Below, one piece after another: positions 12,635-24,856 of a stretch of DNA of 64,000 nucleotides (position 1 is the stretch's first letter; every line of letters begins with the position of its first letter). Under the pieces are notes generated by a model. The model was not told where the DNA came from. It worked only from the letters and a program-made list of their open reading frames with translations, and did no database searches. Made by a program: the position numbers and the translations under genes. Origin of the DNA: Episyrphus balteatus (Eukaryota; Arthropoda; Insecta; Diptera; Syrphidae); assembly GCF_945859705.1 (NCBI RefSeq), contig NC_079134.1, forward strand, positions 26,011,636 through 26,075,635, given 5' to 3'.

Positions 12635-14616
12635 CAGGCGCGGATCTAGAAATTTGGTTTGGAGGGGGTCATAGGACTAAAAAAACTTACTTCCAAGATA
12701 ATCAAAAATAATGGTCAAGTGCTCAAAATACATATATGCTTAATTTTATCTAACATACAAAATTCTATCCAAATTCTAAGATCAAATGTATTTTCGAGAG
12801 GATTTTGTTTCGGAGCTTAAATTAAGCTCAATAGTATGTCAAATATGTTTTTAGAAACATACATACAAAATTAAAAAAATACGATTCAAAATATAGTTGG
12901 CATACCATTTGTTGTAATTGTTATTTCACACTACATAACGCCGTGTGTGAATTGGGTTAAATATTTAGCCGAGGTTAAATTTTTGACAATACATTTTTGA
13001 ATAAACAAAAAATTTCAGCTGTCAAATTTTTTTGTTCAGAGGATAAATTATTTGCAGAAGGATTAATGTTTTTTTTAATAAATAATCAAAAACTGAAAAT
13101 AAAGAAAGAAAATTGGGAAAGTAATGCAACATTATGAGTGTGTATTATTTCAATATATTTCACTTTAGCTGTTTTTTATTTTCCTCGTGATCCAGATCAG
13201 ATTGTTTTTATTAGCTTTACAACAAAAGCAGGATTTTGTTTTGTTATTGTTTCGCAAATAAATACAAGATGTGCCCCAATTCTCACAGCTAAATAAAGCC
13301 CAAGATAAATTTTTATTCAACAGACATAGATACAAATGTCAAAAACTTATCCTCGGCTAAATATTTAACCAAATTAAAACTAAGATTTGAAAAAAATATC
13401 CCGTTTTCGTAAATTGATATTTGAAAAATAAATACATATATTTTTCTTAATCCAAAAAATAAATTTTTCTATATTAAATTTTTAATTAATACAATCAAAG
13501 CTTTTGTTAAAAAAAATCTGTTGAAACTATTGAAGTTGTCATTTTAAACAAAGTTAGAAGGTAATAACCGTTCTACACTGTGTGAAACTTCAAACTAGTT
13601 AAAATAAACGGAAACCACTTTGATTTAAATGTTTTTCCGAATGATTTTGCGTAATAATTTAAAATTTTTTTTTTCTCTTTCGTTTGGTCCTATCGCCATA
13701 GCTCTATCGGATCTACTGCCGTTAGAAATGATTCGGTACAAAGGGTTTAAGTCAGTAATTTTAATTAATTTTTAATTTTTAAATAACAAAATTGATCCTA
13801 AGGCGTTAAGTCAAGAGGGAGACAGAAAACGAAAAACCATTTTTCTATAGTATTATATTATTTCAAAAAGAATTCTCACATTTGGTAACTATTCACATTG
13901 AAAATTCCAACTTTCTTTTATAAATTAAACTTTGTTATCAATGTAAAAAAAGATTTTTCTTCACTCAACACCTTTGGATTCGATTTATCAATGTTTCCAA
14001 GAGCGATGTTTTCAGCATCATTATTTTTTTGCGAAAACATCAAAACATAAATGTTTTTTTCTATAAAAAAATACCGAGTAAGAATAGTATATTTATATGT
14101 TTAATTTGCATTTTAGAAATGTGATCTTTGAAAGCAAAAGCTTTAAAAAGAAAAAAAATACAAATTAAAAAAAAATATGTGTAGGATGAAATAAATTTCC
14201 TCCACACAGGTTTGTTAAAAAGAAAAGCGTATTTCTTCATAAATCAAAATATGAAATTAAGTTTTTGCGATTAGTTATGATAGATCGTTCGTGAATCGAG
14301 ATACAAGTAATCATGTAAAAGTTATTATATCATGGCAAATTATATGATATGATTTTCGGCTTTTGAACGTTCTCATTAAAAAAATGTGTAAAAAACCAAA
14401 AAATTTTTGCCAGCCCTCATTATATTTACAACTAAAAACTACTTCTTCCTAGTATACCCTACCCATGAATCATTTCCATCAATAACAATAAAGAAACCCT
14501 TCATATGGTTTAAAAGCTCGTTTCCACCTTTTGCCTCATAGTTTTCTGTTTTTCACCTCAGGTTTTTGGGGGGGGGGGTCATGACCCCCACGACCCCCTC
14601 CCTAGATCCGCCACTG
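12635..14616. mobile_element. hAT-type DNA transposon, non-autonomous, with perfect 8-bp target duplication
   Basis: The element starts CAGGCGCGGATCTAG and ends CTAGATCCGCCACTG, an imperfect terminal inverted repeat of the CAGTGGCGGATC type common in hAT elements. It is flanked on both sides by GTGCAATA (12627-12634 and 14617-14624). An exact 8-bp duplication is the hallmark of hAT insertion. The subterminal region is G/C-rich (GGAGGGGGTC on the left, GACCCCCACGACCCCC on the right). The 2-kb interior contains no open frame that could be a transposase, so it would depend on an enzyme supplied elsewhere. A second inverted-repeat element lies inside at 12951-13374. Confidence 0.9.
12951..13374. 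mobile_element. Nested miniature inverted-repeat element
   Basis: The left end carries GGTTAAATATTTAGCCGAGG followed by a TTTTTGACA word. The right end has the matching TGTCAAAAACTTATCCTCGG and CTAAATATTTAACC. The arms are about 35 bases long and imperfect. It sits inside the hAT-type element at 12635-14616, so it either inserted later or was carried along. Target duplication is not clear, and there is no coding capacity. Confidence 0.65.
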
Positions 14617-14624
14617 GTGCAATA

Positions 14625-15200
14625 CCTACTATGAACTGCTTTAATAACTTTAAAGTATTTTAGAAATCTTTTTGATTGAATAAAGACTTCAAAACTTGTG
14701 AATACATTTTATGTACCTAATGCATTCTTTAATACCGCTTCACATTTTTGAGCTACATCGGATAAGATTCTACATTATTTGCTAGGATATCTGACTTATC
14801 TTTAATTTATTCAATTCAAAAAACACTGTCAAAATAGAAAAAAAAAAAACAACAAAAAAATATTTTTTTGGGATCGACTTTTCAGTAAATGCCATAGGTA
14901 TTTAAAATTTTTTAATGTATTTTATTTTCACATAAAACAAAGTGTATATACAGTATCAGTTTCGATAGTGAAGAAACTCGGGCAATATTTCGACTATTAT
15001 ATGGGAGATAATATTACATTTTTTTAAAACTAGTCTTTCGTGGGAGTTTTTTAACCTTCAATAATTTCAAAAACTCTTGCTTTGCCAATCTATTTTCAAC
15101 ACAATAAAACACAAAAAATACTAAATTTCATCAAAAGCTAACACCCAATCTTTGTTTCAACGACACAAAAATATGATGTTGTTGTTGTTCAAAGATTACA
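14625..15200. other. AT-rich spacer
   Basis: No gene or clear repeat was seen between the hAT-type element and the palindrome that follows. There is a short A run near 14840. Confidence 0.5.
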
Positions 15201-15202
15201 TA

Positions 15203-17121
15203 TGGGGCATTTCACGTGAAACCAGCAGCTAAAAATGTCGTGGGTCCTCAAATTTGTTCATATTTGGTATATGTATTCCTCAATCGAATTAAAAAATACA
15301 TCTGGAAGGATTTTGAATTTTAAGCCTTGATAGCGGAGTTATGGGCTTCTAAAGTTTTGGAAAAATGTGGGAAGAGTTTATTTGAAAAATTTATATAAAT
15401 TAAAAGAAGGGGTAACAAAATTATTTTAATGATGGATCATATGCAAAATTAGACTTGCTTTTCAAATATGAAATTTAAACCGGAAATAGATTTATTTTTT
15501 CGAGAGAAAACCGGAAGTGGGCACTTCAAATCCAAATTTAAGAAACTTCGACCATTTTGATATTTTTTTAAATAGTCTTAAAATAAAGCTTATACAATTT
15601 AGAAACTACATGCCAAATTTCAGAGTGGGATTTCAAGTCGTTTAGAAGATAAATATTTTTTAGTGAGGGGTCTTCGTGCATGTAAAACCGGAAGTACCCA
15701 GTTTTCTCTGCTCTGACCCAGCAGTTTGTACCACCCCAAAACTTTTTTTGCCCATTCGATAGAGCATTGGCTGAATATCATTATCCTGATTTTTCGCACT
15801 CGCGAAATTCACCTTTCAGCCGCCATCTTGGATTTTAGTTTTTGTTGAATATCTCGATTTCTATTTATCCTGCATAAAAGTTGTGTATACAAGAAACGTA
15901 GGAAATGAAATTTCGCGTCTTTTATGTTAAGAAAACTTTTTCGATATTCTTAATATTAAAAAAGTTGCAAGCCAAAAAAGAAAAAAAAACGAAAAAAATG
16001 ACAATTTTAAAGTTTTGAGCACTTTTTATCAAAATTATGAAAAAAGGTCCTGAATTTTCTCTTGTAACATAAATCTCTAAAATACTTCCAAATCATTTAA
16101 AATTCAATATTTGGTAAAAAAAAAAATTAAGAAATAAGTAAAGATAAAAACACAAACAAAGAAGAGCATTTTTTAACAAAAAAAAGTTTAATAACGTTTG
16201 TGTTCATAGCGTTACAAGAAAAAGTTGTATAGGAGAGTTGTAGAGAATTTTAAGGTGAATAATCTTTTCTCGGAAGGTTTTTTCATAATTTTGATAAAAA
16301 GTGCTCAAAACTTTAAAATTGTCATTTTTTTTCGTTTTTTTTTCTTTTTTGGCTTGCAACTTTTTTAATATTAAGAATATCGAAAAAGTTTTCTTAACAT
16401 AAAAGACGCGAAATTTCATTTCCTACGTTTCTTGTATACACAACTTTTATGCAGGATAAATAGAAATCGAGATATTCAACAAAAACTAAAATCCAAGATG
16501 GCGGCTGAAAGGTGAATTTCGCGAGTGCGAAAAATCAGGATAATGATATTCAGCCAATGCTCTATCGAATGGGCAAAAAAAGTTTTGGGGTGGTACAAAC
16601 TGCTGGGTCAGAGCAGAGAAAACTGGGTACTTCCGGTTTTACATGCACGAAGACCCCTCACTAAAAAATATTTATCTTCTAAACGACTTGAAATCCCACT
16701 CTGAAATTTGGCATGTAGTTTCTAAATTGTATAAGCTTTATTTTAAGACTATTTAAAAAAATATCAAAATGGTCGAAGTTTCTTAAATTTGGATTTGAAG
16801 TGCCCACTTCCGGTTTTCTCTCGAAAAAATAAATCTATTTCCGGTTTAAATTTCATATTTGAAAAGCAAGTCTAATTTTGCATATGATCCATCATTAAAA
16901 TAATTTTGTTACCCCTTCTTTTAATTTATATAAATTTTTCAAATAAACTCTTCCCACATTTTTCCAAAACTTTAGAAGCCCATAACTCCGCTATCAAGGC
17001 TTAAAATTCAAAATCCTTCCAGATGTATTTTTTAATTCGATTGAGGAATACATATACCAAATATGAACAAATTTGGCGACCCACCACATTTTTCGCTGCT
17101 GGTTTCACGTGAAATGCCCCA
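15203..17121. mobile_element. Long palindromic (foldback) element flanked by TA
   Basis: The two halves are near-identical reverse complements: about 15203-16045 pairs with about 16280-17121, leaving a short spacer centred near 16160. The ends read TGGGGCATTTCACGTGAAAC and its complement, and a TA dinucleotide flanks both ends (15201-15202, 17122-17123). That is what a Tc1/mariner-like TA insertion would give. Arm sequence is conserved down to phrases such as AACCGGAAGTACCCAG and GCCGCCATCTTGGATTTTAG. Open frames within it are short. A transcript crossing it would fold into a hairpin of more than 800 base pairs. Confidence 0.85.
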
Positions 17122-17123
17122 TA

Positions 17124-17464
17124 TATTTTTTTTTGTTTGTTGCCCAAAATATAGAATTTCTTGGTTGAAATCGTTTAAATTAATATTCGCAGCCAATTAC
17201 TGGCATTTCCTGAAAAATCGATCCCAAAATTGAGTTTATTTTTTGTTACCGTTGTTGATAGTATTTTTCTCCAAAAGAAGCTTTTACAACACCTACACCG
17301 TCTTGAATTTTTCAACTCAAAAATTGATCTATTAAAATTTACAAAACCCAATAATATTTTCATAATTTTTTTTTTTTTTGAAAATTGTTTGTTGAAAAAT
17401 TAAATTAAAAAAAAAAAATAAGAAAAAATATGTAGGCATTTTTAAAAAATCCTACTTTTTTAGA
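17124..17464. other. AT-rich spacer
   Basis: No feature is visible between two mobile elements. A minus-strand open frame of 62 codons overlaps 17175-17363 but shows no recognisable domain. Confidence 0.45.
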
Positions 17465-17470
17465 TACCTA

Positions 17471-18807
17471 CACGGTTAAAAATTCTGGAGTATTTTTTAA
17501 TACTTTTTGGGTTACATATAGGTCTACACCAGAAATGTATTATTTAATATATGGCAAATATTAAAATTTTTTAGTTAATATCTAGGTATTAACTAAGAGG
17601 TATTAATTAAGAGGCATTTAATTTTATAAACATAAAGAATACAAATCCATATAGCAAATTTAATGTATTAAAAGAATTCAGAGTGTATTTAAAAAAATAT
17701 TGGGTTCCGTTATTTTTGTAGTAGATCTCCTAGACGACCTCCAAGAAAAAGGTGTCTGGCGGTGAGCAAGATATCTCTGATCCAAGTCACTTAAAATTAA
17801 AAAAACCAAATGATTCGGGATAGACGAATGCAGGTAATGAACGAAGGAATAGTCAAAATTTTTATTTTTGACAAAATGGCGGCTTCTCAAAGAAAAAAAT
17901 CGTTTTTTTTTCACGAAAATTTACACTTTAAAGTGGCTTAAAGAATTATTGTCAAAAACCTTTTTCCTTCGTTCATTACCTGATAAAAGTATCTAGAAAA
18001 TTTGTGTAAAAATTTCAAGCCGATTACTTTAGCCGTTTCGGAGAAATTTTGCTCACCGCCAGACACCTTTTTTTGGAGGTCGTCTAGGAGATCTACTACA
18101 AAAATAACGGAACCCAATATTTTTTTAAATACACTCTGAATTCTTTTAATACATTAAATTTGCTATATGGATTTGTATTCTTTATGTTTATAAAATTAAA
18201 TGCCTCTTCACAAAAAATCCACAAAAAAGAAGGTTTTTTTTGCACTTACATCTAGATATAACCCCTTAATTTCTAGATGAAAATTCATCTGAAATATATG
18301 CATTTTGCTTCGAAAAAACACAAAGCGCCTTCAAATTAGTACAAATTTACAATTTTTGATTTAATTTTTTTTTTAAAGGGACCTCAAACAATGGATTTTT
18401 TCTTTTTTAAAATGGCTGCTGCTATCGTTTGATTAAAATATAATATAATTGTACTACAATTTAATACTTTTTATTTTAGTTTTTAATAAATTTGTATTAT
18501 ATTATTATTATATTACAATTATATTAAAATGTAATACAAAATATTAAAATGTAATACAAAAATATTAAAATCTAATACAGCGGTATTAAAATTCAATACA
18601 AGATTAGAATTTCACCCACGGAGGTTGTTTTCTAATCATTTTTGTATTAAAAGTAGTAAACTTAATACTTAAATATTGAAGTTTAATACAAAAAAGATTA
18701 AAAATAATTTTAATATTTTGGAAGTATTTAAATGTAATATGTTTTGTATTAAAAATTGTTTTAATACAAGAGCTGTATTAAAAAATACTCCAGAATTTTT
18801 AACCGTG
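17471..18807. mobile_element. Terminal-inverted-repeat element with 33-bp identical ends and TACCTA flanks
   Basis: The ends begin CACGGTTAAAAATTCTGGAG and the first 33 bases match the reverse complement of the last 33 exactly. Both sides are flanked by TACCTA (17465-17470, 18808-18813), a likely 6-bp target duplication, although this word is common in the window. The region from about 18430 to 18780 is packed with AATATTAAAATGTAATAC-type words that look like subterminal repeats. A second palindromic element (17611-18206) sits inside. There is no transposase-like open frame. The superfamily is uncertain. Confidence 0.8.
17611..18206. mobile_element. Nested palindromic element
   Basis: The left arm starts GAGGCATTTAATTTTATAAA and contains ATCTCCTAGACGACCTCC and CCGCCA-type words. 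The right arm is its near-exact complement, ending AATTAAATGCCTC. The centre includes a smaller palindrome around CACTTTAAAGTG with AACGAAGGAA words on both sides. A degraded relative lies at about 47500-47990. No coding capacity is seen. Confidence 0.75.
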
Positions 18808-18813
18808 TACCTA

Positions 18814-19220
18814 GTTGGCAACAATATAACGCCGAAAACTTGTCAAATTGGTTGGTAATTAAAAAAAAAAAAACAAGAAATAGCATTATAATAGGTCTAA
18901 AAGTAGCTATGTTTTCTTGAATTGGCATTTTATGGATTTTGCTTTCAAATGTCTTTTTGTTTTTTCTTTCAATACGAAAAATTATTATTTTGCAGATCGA
19001 ACACATTTTAAATATCAAATCATGTACATATATTTTTAACTTATAAACCAGTTTTAAAAAGAAAATTCCATTGAAACGCCCGCTTTTCTAAATTAGCTTT
19101 TTCGTATTCTTCATGCTATTATTCTTCAGTTTACCAAATCCCATAATTTTTTTGTGACAAAGTTAGACGTACGAATGCCCAAAAAAGGTACCTACATCTG
19201 TCAGATGGTACAACAAAGGG
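18814..19220. other. AT-rich spacer
   Basis: No gene or clear repeat was seen between the TACCTA-flanked element and family A copy 2. Confidence 0.45.
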
Positions 19221-19808
19221 TTTTTACTTGCTCTATAGGGCAAGTATTGGTTTCGTGTCGAAAAAAAAAAATTGAGGTTTTAATCAAAACCAACATTACG
19301 ATGATGGAGAATTCCGAAAAAGTGGGTCCCGCAATTCCGTCCGTGCGTCTGTGCGGTTGTGCGTCCATCTGTACACATTTCCACAGCTTAAACGGGTGGA
19401 TGGATTTTCTTCAAATTTGATACAGATGATTTTTATGGAATTCTGAAAGTTGTTTTTTTTTTGTTTTTTATATCTCGTTTAGAACGTATACCTACCTCCC
19501 ATACGAAAAAATACGATATTACGAATTTCTCGAAAATGGCTCTAACGATTTTGATTAAACTTTGTATACGTAATATTTAAAGCAGTGGCAATAAAACTGC
19601 ATTTTTATTTTTTCTCAAAAAAGTCAAATAACAAAAAAAATTTTTTTTCATTTAACAAAATTTTGCCCTAAATGTCGGCTCTTCCCCAATATCAATTTTT
19701 TAAAATTTAGATCCAGCTTTTTAAATCTACAAGTAGACTAACATAAAAGTGCTTTGAACTGCAAGAGCAAGTACGTGCGACCCCAGTCATGCATTTTATT
19801 TTTCATGG
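19221..19808 (-). repeat. Dispersed repeat family A, copy 2 (inverted)
   Basis: It matches the reverse complement of 8128-9128. It enters at TTGCTCTATAGGGCAAGTAT, passes GACACGAAACC in complement and the GATGATGGAGAATTCC block, and ends at GAGCAAGTACGTGCGACCCC. The 88-codon open frame at 19154-19420 reads straight through the conserved block. The same block on the opposite strand of other copies has no matching frame, so it is not taken as a gene. Confidence 0.7.
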
Positions 19809-19814
19809 TATTCC

Positions 19815-22270
19815 TCGTGTTTCTATGAGCTGGTCAATTTTTAAGACAATTCAGATCCCTTTGAGAAAATGGCACTTTCAAAAACAAGTTGTTAAAAAAA
19901 AACTATCTACATATTTTGTTGACATGCCTTTTCATTGAAAATTTAGTTTTAATAAATTTTTTTTCGATATGCAAATTTATATATTTTTCGAAAAATACAC
20001 TTTCTATAAATGGAATTTACTATGTTTCAAATAGTCTCAAGGGTTGGAAAAAGCTAGGAAATTATTTCAGGAATTGGAATAAAATAAATAATATAGGAAA
20101 TAAGCTGGTTTCAAAAAAGTCTGTAAATCTCAAAAAAAAAAAAATTTGTAAAAGTTTAAAGTTCTTTTTTACTAAACAAAGCTTTATAAGACATGCCCTT
20201 AAAATCCGGTCGTGCATTATATTTATTTATTTTTGGATCAAAGTTTTTTTTTTATTATTATGTACCTATTATTTTTCTCCACCAGCCCTTAGTGTGTTTG
20301 TGTAGGTGAAAGTGTTGAAGGTTATTTTTTTTTTTTTTTTCTTACAAAAAGGTGATGTTATATCGGAAAAGACGAATCATCTTTCCTATATTTTATCATC
20401 TTTTGAATTCAAAGAATGTTACTGACTCTGATGATGGTGATGATGGTGATGGCATGCATGAAGGATACCAAAACTTTTCATCTGGAATTCAAACCTTTTT
20501 TCAATTTTTTTTTTTTTTTTTTTCGTTTGATACATCGTCTTGATATAATGGGTTATATATGAGTATATTGCTGCTTGAATGGTCTAAGGTAAATAAAATA
20601 TAATCGATGAGACAGAAAATCAATATTATAAAGGATAACAAAAAATATATATATATTCATCTTAAAAAATACTTTATCATCCATATGTGTGTGGGTTTGA
20701 GGTTGGTGAGGGTGTGAATGGATAAGGACAAAGTTTTGAAGTTTTCTTTTTTTTTTTTTTTTTTGGATAACCAAAGGGAAGTCTTGATTTCAAATGCATG
20801 TGCGGTAATGTTATTTCATGACTTTGACAGTAATACAGCCATGAGATAGAATCAAATACAGTTTTAATATTGCAAAGTGAAGACATGTTTTTTTTTTTTA
20901 AACTTCAATAAAAGTGATAGGTATTTTCATCTCTCATATCTTTCTCAAATCTTTTTTTTTCTGAAAAAATCATCTGGCAACAAGGATTTAGAAAAGTGTC
21001 CTTGCCATCAACTAAACAACTTAATTTGTAATAAAGTTATTTGAAAACTACAAAATTTTCTTCCATATCTCTGTGGTTATTTGCTTTGGTCAAATCCACC
21101 CACATCTTGCCATTCCAATATACCCCAATATCGGTATCTACCAATGAAACATAACCTCTGTCATATTTCCTGAATCATATTTAGGTACTGACGAATTTTG
21201 TTTTTATTTATTTATTTTTTTTTTTTTGAGAGGATGGAGAAAGGGGATGAGGTATAGCAAAAAAAATTTATATTGGATTTCTGGAATTTCAGGTATAGGT
21301 ATGTGTACGAAGGTGTGTGGATGTGGAGAGGATAGGTATAGAAAAAAGTTCTACTTCATCCTCATCCAACCATTTCACTGCCATACCGCAAATCGTTGTG
21401 ACTTTTTTTTTTGTTCGACAAAAAAAAGTAAAAACGAACTGAAGTCAAGTGAAGAAAAAAAAAAAAATGATTTACAGCGAATGTTTATGACATTTTAAGT
21501 TAATTGAATTTCGTGGATATACGACCAAACGACCAAACACTATAGAGCACGTACATAGATAGCTACTACATGCCACAAAAGTATGGTGTTCCCATGACAC
21601 TTCTTCCCGAAGATATAATAATGTCTACCTCAGAACTTTATTTAATTCGTATATAGATATATTTATACCTACCTATAGCTAGTCTATAGTAGTCGTGTAT
21701 TGAATTTCATTCACAACACGAACACCCTCTCGGTAATTAGATTAAAAAATCCATCTACTCCTATTGTATTGTATGGTCATTCGAAGAGTCAACGTGACAT
21801 CTTTTTCGTACAAAGGAAAAAGTTTTTTTTGTTTACATTTTTTTTTCATTGAGTGTTTTGTATTTATCATGTTTCCTAGTCCACACAAAAAAAAGGAAGC
21901 TATTATGGTATTTGTATCTAGGATCTTAAACGAATAAGGAAAAGGAAAATATAATTTTGAGATAGAACGGAAACTAGGAACAAGGAAAATATTGGGGGAA
22001 TCCAGGATACTTGATATGTATACCTTTTTTCGATTTACAAATTTTGACTTTAAGTAGCCTCGAGGAGTAGCTAGGTATTGTTAAAGTTTTATTCTGTTAT
22101 ATGTAAATTGGCCTACTTTTTAAGGGCAAAACATAATTTGATTTGTTTTAATTAAAAGAGGGGATATATGATATATTTTAGGGATTCGATTTTACCAAGA
22201 AAAGCTTTAGGAAAACAGAATTTTACCTATTTTTACTGATAACTTAGAGGGGTGAGCTTCGATTCCATTC
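19815..22270. other. AT-rich DNA with simple repeats, no gene recognised
   Basis: This stretch includes the longest open frame of the window, 138 codons at 19889-20305. Its product is a mix of Phe, Leu, Lys and Ile with no motif or splice context, and it is most likely chance. GATGGTGAT repeats lie near 20430-20455 and poly-T tracts near 20325, 20505 and 20745. The stretch 21540-21800 is more mixed in composition but shows nothing definable. Confidence 0.5.
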
Positions 22271-22751
22271 TATATACACCGAAAAAAAAAAAAAACCAAT
22301 ATCAATTTAACATTTTTTAAATATCAAATTAACATTTTTTAAATATCAGCCAAAAATGCTCTATAAAATGTGTTTTATGATATTTAAAATGTTAAAACAA
22401 TATTTTTATTATCAGGATATCACATTTTGAAATTTTTTTTTTGATATTTTTATTATCATTTTTTCATATCAATTTCTCATTCCAAATTGTTAAAAAATAT
22501 TAAATAAAAAATTCTTAATGTGTACTAAATTAAAGGTGATTTGTGTTTTTTCGAAGTGAAATGTATGATTTACTGAGAAAATTTGATCGGCAATAAGATT
22601 TTACTTCACATAGTTTGGAAGAAAATGACAAAACAATATTAAATCACCTATAATAGAAAAAATAATATCACCACTATTTTATAAAGAATATTCACTTTCA
22701 GTAATGTTTTGATTGATTTTAAAGAAAAAAGAAAGAAAATACTTAAAAAAA

Positions 22752-24612
22752 TCATGTGTGCAATTCACACGTGTTAGAAGTGAAAACTTAAAAAATCATT
22801 TTTCTTGCAAAGAAAATCGAAAAAACCTACCTTTTTTTATTCCAACAACCTATAACAAATTTTATATCACCTTTTATATGACGCTTCAATAATGTATGTA
22901 TCTACCATGCCTACCAAAAAAGTACAAATTTTTTAAAGCCAACCATGTCGAAATTTCAAAATGAGACTACGGTACTTTATTCACTGGTGGCTGATCTGAT
23001 CATCATCGGCAACAGATCTCCACAGGTGATTTGAGGTATTTTTAAATTTTTTTCAATTTAAGATTGTGTAACTTGTAGAGAACGTACAGTTATGTGTGAT
23101 ATATTAAATAAAAGGTTATGTTATCAGCATGCGTATTAAAGTTAAATCAAATTTGTATGTGTACTAGATCAAAAGATATAACGATACTAAAGTAGTTTTC
23201 ACTTCAAAAGGCGAAAAAACACGTTTTTTTATCTTCTCTCGCTATTGAATCCATTTTTTTCCCTAACAACCTATACAAATTTTTACACCATCTGAAAGCT
23301 TATTGTCTTAGCTCAAAATATACAGGGTGTCCCACAGTCACCGCCCCAAATGAAAACCATGGATTCCTGAGGTCATTTTAAGTCGAAAAACTTAAGAGGT
23401 AATTTTCTCGTTTTCGTCCCGTTTTCGAGTTACCACGGTTTTTATGATATTTGCTCTCTTGTCCTTTAACTGGCCTTATCTTTGCCAAACTAAGTTTGAT
23501 TTGAAAGATTTTTTTTACAAGCAATCAAGAATTTATTACAGTTTAAGTTTGCCTCAAAACTTTTTTTTCTGCGGACAACCGTTTTTCCACAATTTTACAT
23601 CAAACACAATTTTCTTCGTTTTTTAAGTTGTTTTTTACACTTTCATATCATTTAAGTCAAAAAAACACGTTAATGAGTATTAATTTTTTGTCCTTTTTAT
23701 TAAAGCCCAGTTCATTTTAATATAAAAAATAAGTTTTATTTCATAAAAAAGGCTACTGAAAGTAATTAAAAAAAATAAACAAACTGAGTGAAATAAAAAA
23801 AAAAAATATTTTTTAAATAAAAAATTGATTTAAATGAACTAAAAACTTTTTCTGAGCTGTTGTGGTTAAGAAAAGAACAAATATTTAAAGCTTAGAAAAA
23901 ATTTTAATTCATTTAAATCAATTTTGTATTTAAAAATTATTTTTTTTTTAATTCACTCAGTTTGTTTATTTTTTTTAATTACTTTCAGTAGCCTTTTTTA
24001 TGAAATAAAACTTATTTTTTTTATTAAAATGAACTGGGCTTTAATAAAAAGGACAAAAAATTAATACTCATTAACGTGTTTTTTTGACTTAAATGATATG
24101 AAGGTGTAAAAAACAACTTAAAAAACGAAGAAAATTGTGTTTGATGCAAAATTGTGGAAAAACGGGTGTCCACAGAAAAAAAAGTTTTGAGACAAACTTA
24201 AACTGTAATAAATTCTTGATTGGTTGTAAAAAAAATCTTTCAAATGAAACTTAGTTTGGCAAAGCTAAGGCCAGTTAAAGCACAAGAGAGCAAAAATCAT
24301 AAAAACCGTGGTAACTCGAAAACGGGACGAAAACGAGAAAATTACCTCTTAAGTTTTTCGACTTAAAATGACCTCAGGAATCCATGGTTTTCATTTGGGG
24401 CGGTGACTGTGGGACACCCTGTATAGGTATATATATCCATCAGGTGTATGAGACATCTACAAAAGAGCTAAGCTCGATGAAATTTCATCCAAAAAGCAAA
24501 AAAAAACATTTATTTTTATGTTCTCATGCTATTAAATAAATTTTTTTTGTTTGACAACCTATAAAAAATGTTATACCATTTTATACTACGATACTAAAGA
24601 AGTTTTCACTTC
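22752..24612. repeat. Dispersed repeat family C, copy 1 (interrupted)
   Basis: It is bounded by ATGTGTGCAATTCACACG plus GAAGTGAAAACTT on the left and AAGTTTTCACTTC on the right. Recurring phrases inside are AAAGCCAACCATGTCGAAAT, the ACAACCTATA block before a TTTTATACCA word, and TTTTGAGCTAAG-like stretches. Related sequence occurs at 53446-53936, and in both arms of the 29-40 kb inverted duplication. It has no coding capacity and the superfamily is unknown. Confidence 0.6.
23333..24421. mobile_element. Palindromic element with CAGGGTGTCCCAC ends, TA-flanked
   Basis: It begins CAGGGTGTCCCACAGTCACC and ends with the exact complement. The whole 1089 bp is nearly a perfect inverted repeat around about 23880. 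TA flanks both ends (23331-23332, 24422-24423). Family C copies at about 39400-39430 and 53806-53850 lack the insertion at the matching place, so they act as empty sites and confirm that the palindrome is a separate insertion. The 60-codon open frame at 23444-23626 is hydrophobic chance sequence within the arm. Confidence 0.85.
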
Positions 24613-24856
24613 AATAATAAAAATAATAAAATAGAAAAAGAAAGAAATAGGTTTCATAATAATAAACTAAAACGTAAAATCTAGTCAACATTGATATTTG
24701 AATTGTCAAACTGAAATTTTCACTATCCACCTAAAATTAAAAAATGTCAAAATGATATGATAAAATATCAAAATTGATATTTTAATTGTTGTACGACTGT
24801 TGTCACTCAAAAATGTTAATTTGATAGCTGTTATTATCAATTTTTTTTTCGGTGTA

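Larger units (their letters stand above)
22277..24854. mobile_element. CACCGAAA-type TIR element, copy 1, carrying two nested insertions
   Basis: The ends read CACCGAAAAAAA and its complement, with TA on each side (22275-22276, 24855-24856). The left part up to about 22740 and the right part from about 24640 align with the uninterrupted copy at 46664-47407 (744 bp). The extra DNA between is a family C repeat (about 22752-24612), itself interrupted by the palindrome at 23333-24421. This gives a clear order of insertion: this element, then family C, then the palindrome. TA flanks suggest a Tc1/mariner-like element; there is no transposase frame. Confidence 0.8.

Noticed and set aside
19154..19420. 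88-codon frame with Cys and His residues resembling a small zinc-binding protein
   Set aside because: It reads antisense through the conserved block of family A; the Cys/His come from the GTCCGTGCGTCTGTGCG-type DNA words and are not kept in other copies.
19889..20305. Longest open frame of the window, 138 codons, plus strand
   Set aside because: The product is Phe/Leu/Lys/Ile-rich without any domain, signal or splice context; AT-rich sequence gives such frames by chance.
20631..20660. TATA-rich stretch as a promoter
   Set aside because: TATATA words are expected in DNA this AT-rich, and no transcription start or gene follows.
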